DNA of 25,606 nucleotides, from contig CANQDN010000002.1 of NCBI GenBank assembly GCA_947593275.1, positions 1 to 25,606 on the forward strand, in the 5' to 3' direction. The position numbers and the translations under genes were made by a program. How positions within the stretch are numbered: the first letter of the stretch is position 1; each line of letters opens with the position of its first letter. Source of the stretch: an uncultured Bacilli bacterium. Its GTDB lineage: Bacteria; Bacillota_I; Bacilli_A; RF39; UBA660. Of the stretch, positions 24,251 through 25,606 are shown one piece after another. The notes beneath the pieces were generated by a model, which did not search any database, was not told the origin of the DNA, and saw only the letters and a list, made by a program, of their open reading frames with translations.

Positions 24251-25369
24251 ATGAAATTTACTATTGAAAAAAATATCATCTTAGAAGGCTTAAATAATGT
24301 TATAAGAGCCATATCTACTAAAAATGTTATCCCCGTCTTAAATGGGATCAAATTTGAACTAACCAACAATGGTCTATACCTAACTGCTAGTGATTCTGAA
24401 CTAACTATTAAAGTCTTAATTGAAAATAAAGACATCAAACAAGTCTTTAACTTAGGAGGAATCATTATCCAAAGTAAATATATCTTAGATATTGTAAGAA
24501 AAATGCCAAGTGATGTTATTAACTTTGAAGTTATCGACGGTCTTAAAATCAAAATTTACACCGATAATAACCAATATAACTTAAACTGCCTAGATATTAA
24601 TGATTATCCTGATGTCAAATTAGAAGAAAATAAGGATCCTATCATAATTAAAGGCGACATTTTTAAAACCATTATAAGCGAAACAGTTTTTGCTATTTCC
24701 ACTCAAGAACTTCGCCCAATTTTAACTGGTGTCAACTTTAAATTTACTAAAGATATCTTAGAAGCGGTCGCAACCGACTCATATCGTCTAGCTAAAAAGA
24801 ATATCAAACTAACAAGTCCTGTTGAAAAAGATGTTGAAATAGTTATTCCTGGTAAAAATATTATGGAACTAGAAAGAATAATCATTGATGATTCTGATAT
24901 AGAAATTCATATATTTAATAATAAAGTTTTATTCAAATATAAAAATATTAACTTCCAAACTAACCTTTTAAGTGGCAACTATCCTAATACATCTAATCTT
25001 ATTCCTAGTGAATTTGCCTACATAATAAAGGTTAATAAAAAAGACTTTAACGACGCTATCGATCGGGCTGCTTTACTAACATTAGGTAAAGATAAAAACA
25101 TTGTTAAAATGTCCTTAGAAAACACTAAAATGCTTATTAACTCTTATGCCTCTGAAATTGGAAAAGTTGAAGAACAACTAATGGTCGAAACTAATAATAA
25201 AGAAAAACTCGAAATATCTTTCTCATCTAAATATATGCTTGAAGCCATCAAAACCATGCAAGAAGATGAATTACTCCTTCTTTTAAATAGTGATGTAAAA
25301 CCAATTATTATCAAATCTTTAACTGATGAATCCTTAATTCAACTAATTTTACCTATAAAAACCTACTAA
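24251..25369 (+). CDS. dnaN: DNA polymerase III beta subunit, sliding clamp
   Basis: 372 residues, the normal length. It has the three-fold repeated clamp fold: domain 1 begins MKFTIEKNIILEGLNNVIRA with NVIPVLNGIKFEL, domain 2 contains TQELRPILTGVNF and ATDSYRLAKK, and domain 3 ends in LIQLILPIKTY. The ATG has AGAAAGAAGGA upstream. It forms a dimeric ring that holds the polymerase on DNA, and its place after dnaA is standard. Confidence 0.98.
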   Translation: MKFTIEKNIILEGLNNVIRAISTKNVIPVLNGIKFELTNNGLYLTASDSELTIKVLIENKDIKQVFNLGGIIIQSKYILDIVRKMPSDVINFEVIDGLKIKIYTDNNQYNLNCLDINDYPDVKLEENKDPIIIKGDIFKTIISETVFAISTQELRPILTGVNFKFTKDILEAVATDSYRLAKKNIKLTSPVEKDVEIVIPGKNIMELERIIIDDSDIEIHIFNNKVLFKYKNINFQTNLLSGNYPNTSNLIPSEFAYIIKVNKKDFNDAIDRAALLTLGKDKNIVKMSLENTKMLINSYASEIGKVEEQLMVETNNKEKLEISFSSKYMLEAIKTMQEDELLLLLNSDVKPIIIKSLTDESLIQLILPIKTY

Positions 25370-25399
25370 TTTAACTCAAAATTTAGTATTACGCCATGG

Positions 25400-25433
25400 T
25401 TCGACAAATTTTGCTCTTCTTTTGTGATATAAC
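25400..25433 (+). promoter_or_regulatory. Candidate promoter and regulator box of the comK-like gene
   Basis: TGATATAAC (25425-25433) is a near-consensus extended -10. TTCGACAAATTTTGC at 25400-25414 overlaps the -35 region and matches the sequence before dnaA (22691-22705) at all but one position. Confidence 0.45.
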
Positions 25434-25468
25434 ATAAGTATTTATACATGAAAGGAGGCAATTTTTTA

Positions 25469-25606
25469 TGCCTTACATTATTACCGAAAGAACCAATGCT
25501 TTAATAAGTATCGGTCCTAGAACCCGAATAATTGAAGTTAGTAACTCTTTTGTTATTAACTACACTTTATCTCAAATAATAAGCTCCAGCTGTATTTACT
25601 ATGGCT
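25469..25606 (+). CDS. ComK-like competence regulator, N-terminal 46 codons
   Basis: Open to the end of the window. The start has AAAGGAGG nine bases upstream. The residues read YIITERTNALISI, RTRIIEVSNSFVINYTL and ISSSCIYYG; the spacing of IIE, F-V-N, a hydrophobic I and SC-(Y/F)-(Y/F)G matches the N-terminus of ComK, the DNA-binding master activator of competence genes in Bacillus. The DNA-binding and C-terminal parts are outside the window. A comK-like gene next to dnaN is not the Bacillus arrangement. Other small families cannot be excluded from 46 residues. Confidence 0.6.

Noticed and set aside
24232..24552. Minus-strand ORF of 106 codons over dnaN
   Set aside because: Antisense shadow of the unambiguous dnaN gene.

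Overview
The window is strongly AT-rich bacterial DNA from a low-GC Gram-positive lineage (Bacillota, most likely class Bacilli; a gut relative of the Erysipelotrichales/RF39-type groups would fit, but the sequence alone does not settle this). The evidence is the classic origin block rpmH-rnpA-yidC-jag on the minus strand facing dnaA-dnaN on the plus strand, AGGAGG/TAGGTGAT-type ribosome binding sites, and TATAAT promoters that often have an extended TGn. TGG is used for Trp and TGA as a stop, so standard code 11 applies.

Left part (1-10702): a truncated ISNCY/IS1202-like transposase and its repeat-bearing end, followed by a compact plus-strand operon of eight genes. The second half of the operon is a DNA phosphorothioation (Dnd) modification set, dndC-dndD-dndE plus a DndA/IscS-type cysteine desulfurase. 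The first half is a candidate partner module: a PLD-nuclease/SF2-helicase fusion, a 60-residue protein, a second DndD/RecF-like ATPase, and a 167-residue protein of unknown family. I see no dptF/G/H and no adjacent dndB, so this module is the best candidate for the effector arm. It is the most interesting content of the window.

Middle part (10703-16285): a zone of decay and duplication. It holds a frameshifted IS110 transposase with a structured upstream leader, two truncated copies of an amidase_3 gene, a secreted cysteine-rich protein with cadherin-like repeats, a CPBP membrane protease, a family 2 glycosyltransferase, two copies of a roughly 250-270 bp repeat carrying a small ORF, and three related promoters, two of them with a palindrome over the -35 region.

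Next (16286-18899): a two-gene minus-strand operon of a beta-type DNA methyltransferase and a 570-residue DGQHR-domain protein (the motif of DndB), overlapping by 74 nt and ending in a hairpin terminator.

Right part (19083-25606): the chromosomal core. It contains a NOP2/Sun (RsmB-family) RNA methyltransferase, jag, yidC, rnpA and rpmH with a near-consensus promoter and terminators, a bipartite oriC with DnaA boxes on both sides of dnaA, dnaA, dnaN, and the first 46 codons of a ComK-like gene. Genes left of the origin on the minus strand run with the replication fork, whereas the dnd operon on the plus strand runs against it and uses mostly AGA for Arg, unlike dnaA; both fit recent acquisition. 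A motif TTCGACAA(A/T)TTTTGC occurs upstream of both dnaA and the comK-like gene.
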